From positions 32,581 to 96,580 of the forward strand of contig SXSU01000050.1 in assembly GCA_005793345.1 (NCBI GenBank): a stretch of 64,000 nucleotides of DNA. The letters run 5' to 3'. This DNA comes from Bdellovibrionales bacterium. Its GTDB lineage: Bacteria; Bdellovibrionota; Bdellovibrionia; Bdellovibrionales; Bdellovibrionaceae. Every line of letters begins with the position of its first letter. Position 1 is the first letter of the stretch. This document shows positions 37,823-45,858 of this stretch, piece by piece. The position numbers and the translations under genes are program-made. The notes under the pieces are model-generated. The model was not told where the DNA came from. It saw nothing but the letters and a program-made list of their open reading frames with translations, and did not search any database.

Positions 37823-39178
37823 ATGTTGAATCTTATATTAAATTTTATAATTAATAATTTTGTAGTGATCATCTTTCTTGGACTTTTAACTTTTGTAATA
37901 TTCAGTGCCAACAAAAGAAAGAAACAAACTAAAGAAGCAAAAAAATTAATTGCAAAAGCCATTAAAAGTGGTCTTAATGAACCCCTAACTCTGCATCCCA
38001 TTATTGATCCAACACTTTGTGGTGGGTGTGGAGCTTGTACCAGAGTTTGCCCCGAGGGCGATATTTTAAAACTCGTAAATAATCGAGCTGAACTTGTGAG
38101 TCCATCAAAATGCGTTGGTCATGGTGAATGTGAAAAAGCCTGTCCAATGGATGCAATAAAACTTGTATTTGGAACCAAGACCCGTGGAATGGATATTCCT
38201 AGAGTAAATTCTAATTATGAAACAAACGTACCTGGACTTTATATTGCTGGCGAATTGGGTGGAATGGGGCTTATACGGAATGCAATCAAGCAAGGAGTAT
38301 TAGCTGCAACTGATGCTCTTAAAAAAATTCAAACAACTTCAGCAGGTTCAGGAAAAACAGATTATGATTTATTGATTGTAGGAGCTGGGCCCGCAGGACT
38401 TGCAGCAAGTATCACTGCAATTGCAGAGAAAAAATCGTATCTCTGTATTGATCAAAATACACTTGGTGGCACTGTATATCATTTTCCAAGACAAAAGATT
38501 GTAATGAGTCATCCTTTTGATCTACCAATAGTTGGAAAGATGAAGTTCTCAAATAATAAAGTTTCTAAAGAAGAACTGTTAAATTATTGGAATGAAATTA
38601 AAATTAAAACTGGATTTAAAGTTTTAGAGAAAACAAAATTTGAAAGTATCAATAAAAAAGATAATCATTTTATCGTTAATACTAATGCTGGAGTTTTTAC
38701 TGCTAAAAAAGTAATTTTAGCAATGGGAGTTCGTGGTACCCCAAGAAAATTAAATGTCCCTGGCGAGGAAAGTTCTAAAGTTACTTATAATTTATTAGAC
38801 CCTGAACAATATAAACAAAAAAACATTGTTGTTGTCGGGGGAGGTAATGCTGGAGTTGAGGCCGCACAAATGCTTTGCCAAACTAATATTGGTTCAAAAG
38901 TTCATTTACTTATCCGTGGATTAGCTTTTGATCGTTGTAACCAAGATAATATTAATCGCATTACTGAACTTGAAAAAAAGGGACAATGTCAAATATGGTT
39001 TCAAGCTTCAGTTCAAGAAATTTTACCTTCGCAAATTAAAATTAAAAAAAATGATGAAATTAAAATAATTGAAAATGATTTTGTATTTGTATTTGCAGGA
39101 GCAGAATTACCACATCAATTTTTGATGAGTCTAGGAATTCAGATTGATAAAAAATTTGAAACAGGAATTGTTGCATGA
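37823..39178 (+). CDS. Membrane-anchored ferredoxin/FAD/NAD(P) oxidoreductase, permuted
   Basis: 451 residues. One N-terminal TM helix (2-28) is followed by KRKK, placing the rest in the cytoplasm. Residues 66-76 are a [4Fe-4S] motif CxxCxxCxxxCP; the second cluster motif (97-107) has His100 where the second Cys is expected. Residues 128-168 contain VPGLYIAGELGGMG, normally the C-terminal FAD segment of thioredoxin-reductase-like enzymes, here before the FAD Rossmann loop VGAGPAGLAA (186-195). The NAD(P) loop VVGGGNAGVEAA follows and the chain ends soon after. The ATG is preferred over an adjacent GTG by SD spacing (AAGGTGG). It overlaps the deca-heme gene by four bases. Likely NAD(P)H-oxidising electron input. 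Confidence 0.88.
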   Translation: MLNLILNFIINNFVVIIFLGLLTFVIFSANKRKKQTKEAKKLIAKAIKSGLNEPLTLHPIIDPTLCGGCGACTRVCPEGDILKLVNNRAELVSPSKCVGHGECEKACPMDAIKLVFGTKTRGMDIPRVNSNYETNVPGLYIAGELGGMGLIRNAIKQGVLAATDALKKIQTTSAGSGKTDYDLLIVGAGPAGLAASITAIAEKKSYLCIDQNTLGGTVYHFPRQKIVMSHPFDLPIVGKMKFSNNKVSKEELLNYWNEIKIKTGFKVLEKTKFESINKKDNHFIVNTNAGVFTAKKVILAMGVRGTPRKLNVPGEESSKVTYNLLDPEQYKQKNIVVVGGGNAGVEAAQMLCQTNIGSKVHLLIRGLAFDRCNQDNINRITELEKKGQCQIWFQASVQEILPSQIKIKKNDEIKIIENDFVFVFAGAELPHQFLMSLGIQIDKKFETGIVA

Positions 39179-40050
39179 GTATTATGAAATTATTAATTTT
39201 TTACTTAATTCCTTTATTCAATATTATTTTAATTGTGGGTTGTGATATCCAGCAACCTAAAGTTGAAGTTTCATTTGCTTCTGTATCTTTTAAACATTCT
39301 GGGGTAGAAACAACTTGCCTTTCATGTCATGCAACGGATGCTCCTGCCGCTGTTAATTCATTTACTCATTATAATAATAACGATTGTAAAATGTGTCACT
39401 ATGCAGGTCAAAAATGGACCGATCATAATTTTCATTCTCAAAATAGTACTCCAACGACATGCACTACTTGCCATGAAAAAGATAGAAAGTCTCCTGTGTC
39501 AGGTGTTACCCATGGAAGCGGAGGTGATTGTGTCAGCTGTCACACCATTGGTGCTAATTGGGCCGTGGGAGCAAGTCCACATAATCCAACTCCGACATCA
39601 TGTTTAAATTGTCACACCAGTGATCGTCCAGCTTCGGTTAATGGATACGAACATTATAACGGTAATGATTGTGTAGGTTGCCATATTCCTGGGGGAGTTT
39701 GGGCAAATTACAAAACTTACAGTCATACCCCCACAACAGCAAACTGTAACCAATGTCATGAAAATCATCGACCGGCACTCTCTGATCATCCCAGTCAAAA
39801 TGATTCAAAAGTAACAGATAAGCGCCATTACGTCTCTAAAGATTGTAGCACCTGTCATAAAACACCTACGACCACGCGAGTCTTTAGCTTTTTGCATACA
39901 AATTACTTAAGTTCTAAAATTAATTTTTGTTTACCTTGTCATTACTCTAAGGGCTGGGAAAAGCATGGCTCTACACATCCAACGTATTTTACTGGTGATG
40001 GAACATGTTACAATTGCCACAATTTGGGAAAATCTTGGGACCATAAATAA
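39175..40050 (+). CDS. Deca-heme c-type cytochrome lipoprotein
   Basis: 291 residues. Lipoprotein signal peptide with lipobox I-V-G-C at Cys23. Ten CxxCH haem c motifs follow (CLSCH, CKMCH, CTTCH, CVSCH, CLNCH, CVGCH, CNQCH, CSTCH, CLPCH, CYNCH), with extra His between them (NFHS, PHNP, EHYN, YSHT) as likely second ligands. Pairs of motifs recur about every 55 residues with segments such as RPASVNGYEHYNGNDC, so it arose by internal duplication. It would sit in the periplasm, lipid-anchored. It overlaps the oxidoreductase upstream by four bases and precedes the cytochrome b gene by 25. Confidence 0.93.
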   Translation: MSIMKLLIFYLIPLFNIILIVGCDIQQPKVEVSFASVSFKHSGVETTCLSCHATDAPAAVNSFTHYNNNDCKMCHYAGQKWTDHNFHSQNSTPTTCTTCHEKDRKSPVSGVTHGSGGDCVSCHTIGANWAVGASPHNPTPTSCLNCHTSDRPASVNGYEHYNGNDCVGCHIPGGVWANYKTYSHTPTTANCNQCHENHRPALSDHPSQNDSKVTDKRHYVSKDCSTCHKTPTTTRVFSFLHTNYLSSKINFCLPCHYSKGWEKHGSTHPTYFTGDGTCYNCHNLGKSWDHK

Positions 40051-40075
40051 TAACATAAATGAGGATAACTGAATA

Positions 40076-40939
40076 ATGAGAATGAAAACGTTTACTATAA
40101 TTTGGATTTTTATTTTTTTAATATTGGGATTTGAATATTTAAGTTTAAATTATAAACCAAGTTTAAGTTTGTTACTTTTTTTACAACAAAAAAATATTAT
40201 TCATCACGAGTTTAGAATTACACCTGAGCCAGGCCGTCCCCTGAGCTTATGGTTAGGTTGGTTGGGTTTAAGTTTAATGGTTTTAATGAATGTCTATTCG
40301 ATGCGAAAAAGATTTACTAGTCTACATAAATGGGGTCGCCTATCCCATTGGCTTAATTTTCATGTTTTTTGTGGATTACTAGGACCTACATTAATTTTGT
40401 TTCACTGTAACTTAAAAGTTAGAGGAATAGTGGCAATTAGTTTTTGGTCAATGGTCATTTCATTTTCGAGTGGAATTATAGGTCGTTATTTTTATGTACA
40501 ACTTTTAAAAGCTAAAGTTGAACTAGAAAATGAATTTGAAAAAAAAATCACTACACTTAAAAACTATTTAACAAAAAAAAACATTATCACTTCAGAAGAT
40601 GAAATTAATCAACAAATAACTAATGCTTTAGTATTTGTTGGTGGTCCAACTAAACAAGTGCAAAACTCAGAAATAGACATTAATCCCTTTATAGCTTTAA
40701 TTAAATCAACAATAGGTGACATTAAGTTATTTTACTCTAAACCTGCGGTACCAAACACTTGGCCTCCAAGCACAACTCTTTTGATTACTGATATTGCAAT
40801 TCATAAAAGAAGAGCTTTGTTTCTTGAACCCTTTCAAAGCTTAATGGGTTATTGGCATACTCTTCATTTTCCTTTTGCGATCTTCATGTATGTTGCAGCT
40901 TTTATTCACGTAGTTGCTGCTTTAGTATTTGGAATTTAG
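40076..40939 (+). CDS. Membrane diheme cytochrome b-like protein
   Basis: 287 residues with about five TM helices (6-24, 56-74, 94-112, 119-137, 262-286). Two helices each hold a His pair 14 residues apart: His96/His110 and His264/His278, the spacing that in cytochrome b and related quinol oxidoreductases binds two stacked b haems. A hydrophilic 110-residue region lies between helices 4 and 5. It is in an operon with a cytoplasmic NAD(P)H/Fe-S protein and a periplasmic deca-heme lipoprotein, so it is probably the transmembrane link. GAGGA lies ten bases before the ATG. No named family recognised. Confidence 0.85.
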   Translation: MRMKTFTIIWIFIFLILGFEYLSLNYKPSLSLLLFLQQKNIIHHEFRITPEPGRPLSLWLGWLGLSLMVLMNVYSMRKRFTSLHKWGRLSHWLNFHVFCGLLGPTLILFHCNLKVRGIVAISFWSMVISFSSGIIGRYFYVQLLKAKVELENEFEKKITTLKNYLTKKNIITSEDEINQQITNALVFVGGPTKQVQNSEIDINPFIALIKSTIGDIKLFYSKPAVPNTWPPSTTLLITDIAIHKRRALFLEPFQSLMGYWHTLHFPFAIFMYVAAFIHVVAALVFGI

Positions 40940-42590
40940 TTAACCCAGCAAGTAGTAAAAGAATTTGTAATACAACAAAGATCAAAACTGCTAAAGCCCC
41001 CCCTGAGGAGAACCCATATGAATGAAGTCCGGCTGCTAAAATAAAATTAACACCATACCACGCCATTACAACTAATAAATAAGCTACTGGAGACCATGCC
41101 AACAAGGTAAATGGAGTAATCCATCCAGCGTATTTCCCATGAAGAATCATTAAAAATCCAAGATCAGCAATTAGAGCCCAAGTCTCTTTTGGATCCCACC
41201 CCCAAAATCGACCCCACGAATAATCAGCCCAGATTCCTCCTAAAATTATTCCAACTGAAAGTAAAAAACATCCCAACTGAATCATCCGATAAGCATAATG
41301 AGAATATTCTTTAAAAAAAATAGTATTGTTTTCTTTATTAAAAAACCAAAGTCGAACAAGAGCAATATTTCCTAAAACCATCGCAATTGTAAATGCTGCA
41401 TAAGAAATTGTAATCGTCGTTACATGTGTAGATAACCAAAAGTTACTTCGCAGAACTGCAACTATAGGATCAAGATCGGGACTCAAAACTAAGGGGACTT
41501 GTTCTGTTAATGTTAATAATAGACCAGAGGCTATTAATGTAATACCTGGAATTGTATAATTCATATATAGTGAATATAATATTAATCCAAAAATAGTTAT
41601 ACCAAAAGACACCCACACCATGGTGCCATACATATTAGTAATTGGTGCAAATTGGGTAATATATACACGAAGACTCAGACCAATAAATATAAATAATGTG
41701 GGAATAAGTAAAAAATAAATTGTTAATTTTTTTGAAATTTTAATTCGATATAGAGGTGTAAAAAAAGCAATCCCTAGCAATAAAGATAACATGGATGCCC
41801 AAAGAAAAGGGCGAAAGTGATTATAAAAAATTTCATACTTTATTTTTTTTAGATAATGTTGAAATAATTCAGGAGCCTTTTGTAAACTTGAGGTTTGTAA
41901 TAATTTAGTAGCCAAGGATTGTTGAAGTGATACATCTTGATTTAAAGATTGAAAATATGATTTTAAGTCAGATTGAAGAGATGTTTCATTTTCATGAGTA
42001 GGGTTTTCTTGTCCATGATTTTTGTTTAAAAAATTATAATCAGCAGCCATCATTATATTTTGGCCACTTATTAAGTCCCGCAATAAAAATTGTTGCTGAT
42101 GAGTTTCTAAAATGTTTTTTTCATGTTCATTTAAAGAACGTGAATTATTCTGCTGTTTATCATACAAAGGTTCTGCTCTTTGATTTAAATTTGAACTCTC
42201 AAGTTCTTTTAAAGAATAAAATTTTTTATTCTTTAAAAAACCAAGCTCAGTTCTTAAATCTTTATCACGAACTTCTAGAATTTCTACAAATTCAGAATGT
42301 TGGGATACTATTAAAGCTAAATAAAGTTGAACAGGATCTAAACCAAATTTTGTATAAGAACCAGAAATAAATAAAAGTGATTCCCGCGCCAAAGTATCTA
42401 AAGGTTTGATTCTACCATTATTATGCAGTGGCAATTCATTTATTGGAGAAACCGATATTTTTTTTGCACTTTCAATTATTAGTTCTTTTGCTTTGTCTGG
42501 AGATACCAAATTTTCTTGAGCGAATAAATATATATCAAAAAATAAAATAAAAACAATAAAGAGACATTGATTTTTTAAAGATAATTTCAT
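40902..42590 (-). CDS. ccsA: Cytochrome c biogenesis protein CcsA (system II)
   Basis: 562 residues. The C-terminal 300 residues hold about eight TM helices and the WWD-type haem-handling signature SWGRFWGWDPKETWALI, with His in STHVTTITISYAAF and ILHGKYAGW as haem ligands. Residues 1-25 are a signal-like helix. Residues 45-250 form a periplasmic extension (LPLHNNGRIKPLDTLARESLLFISG) often found in delta-proteobacterial and related CcsA. With ResB it exports haem and ligates it to CxxCH proteins in the periplasm. It overlaps resB by four bases and the cytochrome b gene (opposite strand) by 38. Confidence 0.92.
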   Translation of the reverse strand: MKLSLKNQCLFIVFILFFDIYLFAQENLVSPDKAKELIIESAKKISVSPINELPLHNNGRIKPLDTLARESLLFISGSYTKFGLDPVQLYLALIVSQHSEFVEILEVRDKDLRTELGFLKNKKFYSLKELESSNLNQRAEPLYDKQQNNSRSLNEHEKNILETHQQQFLLRDLISGQNIMMAADYNFLNKNHGQENPTHENETSLQSDLKSYFQSLNQDVSLQQSLATKLLQTSSLQKAPELFQHYLKKIKYEIFYNHFRPFLWASMLSLLLGIAFFTPLYRIKISKKLTIYFLLIPTLFIFIGLSLRVYITQFAPITNMYGTMVWVSFGITIFGLILYSLYMNYTIPGITLIASGLLLTLTEQVPLVLSPDLDPIVAVLRSNFWLSTHVTTITISYAAFTIAMVLGNIALVRLWFFNKENNTIFFKEYSHYAYRMIQLGCFLLSVGIILGGIWADYSWGRFWGWDPKETWALIADLGFLMILHGKYAGWITPFTLLAWSPVAYLLVVMAWYGVNFILAAGLHSYGFSSGGALAVLIFVVLQILLLLAGLTKFQILKQQLRE

Positions 42591-44398
42591 TTTTTTAAAG
42601 CACTCCTTGAACTTTGATAAAATCTTGATCTCATCAAAGTAAATATTAATACTCCCAAACTTAAGATTAAACTTCCAATATATTTAATGATTCGTCCAGG
42701 ATCTTTGTTTACCGAAAAAATTGAAACTGGAGGCTGATTAGGATTTAAAACGTAACTTGCTTGATAAATGGTATAACCTTCTTTTTTAAGGGGTTCATTC
42801 ATTGAGATCTTAATTGGAGATGTATATCCATCTACTTCCACAGTGCTTTCATAAGAAATGGGGGTTGAGGTTCCTGGATAATCCAACTTTGAAAACTTAA
42901 TGAGGCGAATCTGAAAAGGTAATTGAAATGTTTCTCTACCAAAAAATATTTTAAAACTTTTATCATTATTATATATATTTTTTTCTTCGCCTTCTGATAG
43001 CCAAAAAAGTTCCTCATTATTAACTTTGATTTGTAAGGCACTTGGTGGCAACTCAGATCTTTTTTCAGGATTCACTAAACTCACATCTTCATGTAAAATT
43101 GCATTTCTAATTACACTACCAATATATAATTCAATACCCATCCAAGGAGTAACTAACTTTTCACCTTCAATAACTTTTTGAGTCAGAATCACTTTATTAT
43201 CTTTGAGAAGTGTAACTACAATAGTTATGGGTGTTGCCTCTTGATCGACTTGCAGATCTATGATTCGAGAACCTGGTTTTAATAAATCAGGAGATTCAGA
43301 ATTAGTATTAGTATTAGAATCTAAATTTGAAACATACTTTAAACGATAACCAAAAATTCCGTCCTTATTAAGTGAAAAATTATCAAACTTTGCATAAAGG
43401 ACTTCTCGTAAAATTTTTCTATTAGATTCAATTTGTAATTCAAGTGCTGGATTAGAATTTTCAGTTTCTGGAGTTTGATTTTCTACTAATTTATTTTGAC
43501 TTACAATTGCAGATTTATATTTTTTTAAAATTTTAATTTTTAAATTTTTAAAATTTATCAAATCACCTTGTATTTGTTTTATTGGCCAACTTTGCAACTG
43601 TTTACTCCCGTCAAGATTGGTAAGTACTAATTTCTCAGGTTCTTTATTTATATTTGTCAAAATTTTTTGAGACTCAATTGGATTTTTTAAGAATGCACTA
43701 TTTTTTTTATTATTTAGCCGAATTAATGCAGGGCCCATTTGAATTTCAGATTTAGAATCTGAATTTAGCCACTCAGAAATATTAAAAAATGGACTTTTCA
43801 AAATAAAACTCAAAGCAAGATGGTTTGATTTTTCAGAATCAGAAATATAACCTTGGTCAATTTTACTAAAAGGGAGATATTTATTGAGATGAATCACTGA
43901 GTTTAAATCATTATTTAAAAAATCTAAAGAGGGACCTTCCTTTGGAAATATCATTTTTTTGAAGGCAATTGTTTGAGGCGAGATTTGACCTTCGATTTGA
44001 TATCCAACCATAAGATTAGAGAGCACCACTTGAGACTCCCCGACTCCTTCTGTTATTGAAAGTTGTCCATCAAGTCCAAAATGATTAGTAACAAAACCAC
44101 CAATTAATAAAGTGAGAATCCCAATATGGGTAATCACAAATCCAGTATGACGTTTTTGAAAAGGTATTCTAGAAATTGTCGCACACAAAATATTTATCCA
44201 TAAACAAAACATTAAAATTTCAAACAAAGTCGTTTTATAAATTAATAAATTGGAATATTCAGAGTTATATTGACTTTCAAAAACAGTTCCTGTGGCCACT
44301 ACTATTGCAAGAATGAGCATTAAAGGAATGGCCAATTTTACACTAGAAACAAATTTAAAAAATTTATTTGCGTTTAACTTTTGAATTAAGAAACTCAC
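42587..44398 (-). CDS. resB: Cytochrome c biogenesis protein ResB/Ccs1
   Basis: About 603 residues from a GTG preceded by AGGAG with four bases spacing; a TTG 63 bases upstream is possible but without an SD. TM helices at about 20-42, 52-70 and 85-102 and one at the C-terminus (YIGSLILSLGVLIFTL) enclose a large periplasmic domain. GFVITHIGILTLLIGG contains the conserved His of ResB, and MNEPLKKEGYTIYQASY near the end is a family signature. Together with CcsA it forms the system II haem lyase. It is divergent from the porin gene, with only 68 bases between, implying shared regulation. Confidence 0.9.
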   Translation of the reverse strand: MSFLIQKLNANKFFKFVSSVKLAIPLMLILAIVVATGTVFESQYNSEYSNLLIYKTTLFEILMFCLWINILCATISRIPFQKRHTGFVITHIGILTLLIGGFVTNHFGLDGQLSITEGVGESQVVLSNLMVGYQIEGQISPQTIAFKKMIFPKEGPSLDFLNNDLNSVIHLNKYLPFSKIDQGYISDSEKSNHLALSFILKSPFFNISEWLNSDSKSEIQMGPALIRLNNKKNSAFLKNPIESQKILTNINKEPEKLVLTNLDGSKQLQSWPIKQIQGDLINFKNLKIKILKKYKSAIVSQNKLVENQTPETENSNPALELQIESNRKILREVLYAKFDNFSLNKDGIFGYRLKYVSNLDSNTNTNSESPDLLKPGSRIIDLQVDQEATPITIVVTLLKDNKVILTQKVIEGEKLVTPWMGIELYIGSVIRNAILHEDVSLVNPEKRSELPPSALQIKVNNEELFWLSEGEEKNIYNNDKSFKIFFGRETFQLPFQIRLIKFSKLDYPGTSTPISYESTVEVDGYTSPIKISMNEPLKKEGYTIYQASYVLNPNQPPVSIFSVNKDPGRIIKYIGSLILSLGVLIFTLMRSRFYQSSRSALKK

Positions 44399-44466
44399 AA
44401 AACTCCTACAAAAAAAGACTTGTTTTAAATAAAAATTAATCTCATTATTATAAAAAGACAAACTAT

Positions 44467-45858
44467 ATGATTGAAATTATTTCCAAACAAAAAAAGCTTA
44501 ACATCCGAATTAAAACAAATTCGACTTTTTATCATATGTATTTATTGGGGATCGTATTTTCCACAATACTATACTCCATCAATGGATTTTCAGTTAAAAC
44601 TACAGGTCGATTAACATTAGGTGGTGTCGCAATTACCGAAAGATTTAAAACGGATGAATTTGGTTCAAAAAGTAATGACCACTTACTTTCTTCATCACGT
44701 TTTTTTTATAAAGTATCAGATTTGGGTTCAGATAAGTGGGAACTGACCACTGATCTCAGAGACAAACACGATTTTTTTGGTAAACTCACAAAAGAACAAT
44801 TAGCACTTGAAAGTAAAAATGATTTTCAAGTGAGACAAATGACTGCCCATTGGTTAAATCCAGAAGGGGCATTCTCTTCGCAAATTGGTCGGTTTCAATT
44901 GCCTGAAGCTGGATCAGTTTTTGTAGATGGAGTTGATTTAGAATTTCGGTTTACTCCTTATTTAAAATCAGGTGGTTTTTCTGGTTTTAATCCTAAATCA
45001 ATAGAGGATTCTGATTTAAATTTTGATAAAAATGCAACACAAAATGGAGTTTTTTTAACGTATCAAAGTCATGATGAAGGTTGGGATAAGAATCTTTATT
45101 TCTCTCATGGTTTAGTTGAACAAACATATAAAAAACAAAAGGAACGTTCATTTTTTTTTCATAATTTGATTTATCAATGGGAGGCCAATTCTCGTTGGAT
45201 TAGTTACTTAAATTACGATTTGGTTCCTGAAAAAAAAGTACAGACAGCAAATATGATTTACCAACAAAATTGGACCAAAGCTTATAATTATGAACTAGGT
45301 TATTTACATATTGATTTACTAGAATACAGACGAAGACAGGGTTTATTAGAAAAACTTGATCCAAGTCCCTACCGCGAATCCCATTTTCAGTTACAACGGA
45401 AAAATGAAAATAAGTCCAGTGTAGCAATTGAATTTCACTCAGGTCTTAGGGATGCTGATCATTTAAAAAGATATGATGCCATTTTGGGATTTGTACAAAA
45501 TGAATTGCTTTCTAAAAATTTAGATCTATATTTTAAATTAGGTTCTCGTAATAATTTTACAAGTAAAGATAAGTTTATAAATTTTGGAATTGGTTATTAT
45601 TCTAAATTTTGGGAATCATCAATTGATACCGAATATCAAATTTCAGCAAATAATGATGGTACCACGACCCATCCAACTACAATCGAATTAGCATTAACTA
45701 ATTATTATTCAAAAGAATTATTTTTGACAGCATCTTTTGAAAGAGCTGCCGATGAAAATGTCACGATTACAAGTACATTTATAAAATTTGGTTATCGTTT
45801 TGGAAATCAAGAAATTCCACCGGTCCGTGATGGAGCTCCACCTCGAGGCCCCATATGA
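44467..45858 (+). CDS. Outer-membrane barrel (porin-like) coupled to multiheme cytochrome
   Basis: 463 residues. A signal peptide lies at residues 24-42 (MYLLGIVFSTILYSINGFS); a start at that Met is possible because the first 23 residues are unusual, and neither start has a good SD. The rest is strand-rich with aromatic girdles (DKWELTTDLRDKHDFF, NGVFLTYQSHD, FINFGIGYYSKFWESSIDTEYQIS, STFIKFGYRFGNQ), about 16-20 strands. No CxxCH and no CxxC. Its stop overlaps the start of the 30-heme gene by four bases (ATGA), pointing to a porin-cytochrome pair like MtrB-MtrA in design, though not evidently homologous. Confidence 0.75.
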   Translation: MIEIISKQKKLNIRIKTNSTFYHMYLLGIVFSTILYSINGFSVKTTGRLTLGGVAITERFKTDEFGSKSNDHLLSSSRFFYKVSDLGSDKWELTTDLRDKHDFFGKLTKEQLALESKNDFQVRQMTAHWLNPEGAFSSQIGRFQLPEAGSVFVDGVDLEFRFTPYLKSGGFSGFNPKSIEDSDLNFDKNATQNGVFLTYQSHDEGWDKNLYFSHGLVEQTYKKQKERSFFFHNLIYQWEANSRWISYLNYDLVPEKKVQTANMIYQQNWTKAYNYELGYLHIDLLEYRRRQGLLEKLDPSPYRESHFQLQRKNENKSSVAIEFHSGLRDADHLKRYDAILGFVQNELLSKNLDLYFKLGSRNNFTSKDKFINFGIGYYSKFWESSIDTEYQISANNDGTTTHPTTIELALTNYYSKELFLTASFERAADENVTITSTFIKFGYRFGNQEIPPVRDGAPPRGPI

